This document shows, one piece after another, positions 6,249 to 6,836 of a stretch of DNA of 6,836 nucleotides (positions are counted from its first letter, which is position 1; each line of letters opens with the position of its first letter). Source of the stretch: Fimbriimonadaceae bacterium (GTDB lineage Bacteria > Armatimonadota > Fimbriimonadia > Fimbriimonadales > Fimbriimonadaceae). Below the pieces are notes generated by a model. It was not told where the DNA came from. It did not search any database and saw only the letters and a list, made by a program, of their open reading frames with translations. The position numbers were made by a program, and so were the translations under genes. The stretch is from the NCBI GenBank assembly GCA_025451715.1, contig JANWJY010000038.1, forward strand, positions 1 to 6,836, given 5' to 3'.

Positions 6249-6836
6249 CCAGTCGCGAAGGTCGAGGGCGCGGTTCGCGGGGCTGTACTTAGCGCCGGCG
6301 CTGGCGTTCTACGCGTTCTTCGTCCTGTGGCCGCTCGTGAACGCGTTCCGGCTGTCGATGTACGACTTCTCGGGGCTCTCCGACAAGACGACGTTCACCG
6401 GCTTGTCGAACTTCTCAAAGCTGTTCAACAGCAAGGAGTTCTATCAGGCGCTGACGAACAACATCTGGTTCCTCGTGTTCTCGCTCGGGATCATCCTCGT
6501 GTTCGGGCTGTTGATTGCGCACGCGGTGCAGGACGACACGCGGTTCGGGAAGTTCCTGCGGTCCGTTTACCTGTTCCCCCACGTGATCTCGCTGGTCGTG
6601 GTCGCCATGCTGTGGGGGTTCATCTACGACCCGACCATCGGTTTTATCCAGCCGACCCTGATGAAGCTGGGCGTGCAGTTGCCGGGCGTCGACTACCAGC
6701 ACGGCATCCTGGGCGGAACGGACTCGGCGCGACCCGCAGTCGGGCTCTCGTTCATCTGGTACGCGCTCGGTTTCTACGTGATGGTGCTGGCAGCGGGGAT
6801 CCGATCTATCCCGGAAGAGGTGAAAGAGGCCGCGGA
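6241..6836 (+). CDS. Sugar ABC transporter permease (MalF/UgpA-like), N-terminal part, cut by right edge
   Basis: The frame starting at TTG 6241 is open to the window end (198 codons). This TTG overlaps the last eight bases of the solute-binding gene. No ATG or GTG is available nearby in frame, and the first internal ATG (6358, codon 40) would delete the first membrane helix, so TTG is the best start. A purine run AAGAAG (6228-6233) lies seven bases upstream. A basic N-terminus (RRSRAR, 6-11) precedes membrane segments at about 13-35, 73-95, 107-128 and 166-186, the standard layout of carbohydrate permeases of the CUT1 class. SVYLFPHVISLVVVAMLWGFIYDP (108-131 with neighbours) and FIWYALGFYVMVLAAGIRSI (171-190) are diagnostic. 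The last visible residues, PEEVKEAA (191-198), open the cytoplasmic EAA loop that contacts the ATPase. The second permease and the ATPase are not in the window. It imports the ligand delivered by the preceding lipoprotein. Confidence 0.9.
   Translation, partial: MASQSRRSRARFAGLYLAPALAFYAFFVLWPLVNAFRLSMYDFSGLSDKTTFTGLSNFSKLFNSKEFYQALTNNIWFLVFSLGIILVFGLLIAHAVQDDTRFGKFLRSVYLFPHVISLVVVAMLWGFIYDPTIGFIQPTLMKLGVQLPGVDYQHGILGGTDSARPAVGLSFIWYALGFYVMVLAAGIRSIPEEVKEAA

Overview
This is a high-GC, densely coded bacterial segment. It holds five protein genes, two of them cut by the window edges, and no RNA genes, mobile elements or CRISPR. Three gene products carry clear export signals of different kinds: Sec signal peptide, Tat signal and lipoprotein lipobox. 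The paired families DUF1592 (haem-c, 'planctomycete cytochrome' type) and DUF1552 (HXXSHH) are typical of environmental diderm bacteria such as Planctomycetota, Verrucomicrobiota, Acidobacteriota, myxobacteria and some Armatimonadota. I lean towards Planctomycetota or Armatimonadota, but the window alone cannot settle the phylum.

Layout. Bases 1-1078 (minus strand) encode the first 359 residues of an exported S9 (prolyl-oligopeptidase family) peptidase: signal peptide plus beta-propeller, with the catalytic domain off the left edge. An 82-bp divergent intergenic region (1079-1160) follows, containing a perfect 8-bp inverted repeat and -10-like hexamers on both strands. On the plus strand a 779-aa di-haem DUF1587/1595/1592/1588/1585 protein (1161-3500) overlaps by ATGA a 445-aa Tat-exported DUF1552 protein (3497-4834). 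After a 40-bp gap comes a sugar ABC importer: a lipoprotein solute-binding protein (4875-6248), then a MalF/UgpA-like permease (from a TTG codon at 6241, running off the right edge).

How they may work together. The DUF1592/DUF1552 pair is one translationally coupled unit, probably acting outside the cytoplasmic membrane. The DUF1592 protein carries two CxxCH haem sites and a carbohydrate-binding-module-like beta domain. The co-oriented transporter takes up a sugar or oligosaccharide. The most interesting reading is a locus that couples a redox/phosphatase-fold pair of unknown chemistry, acting on an extracellular glycan, to uptake of the product. That link rests on proximity and strand only. 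The S9 peptidase diverges and may be unrelated.
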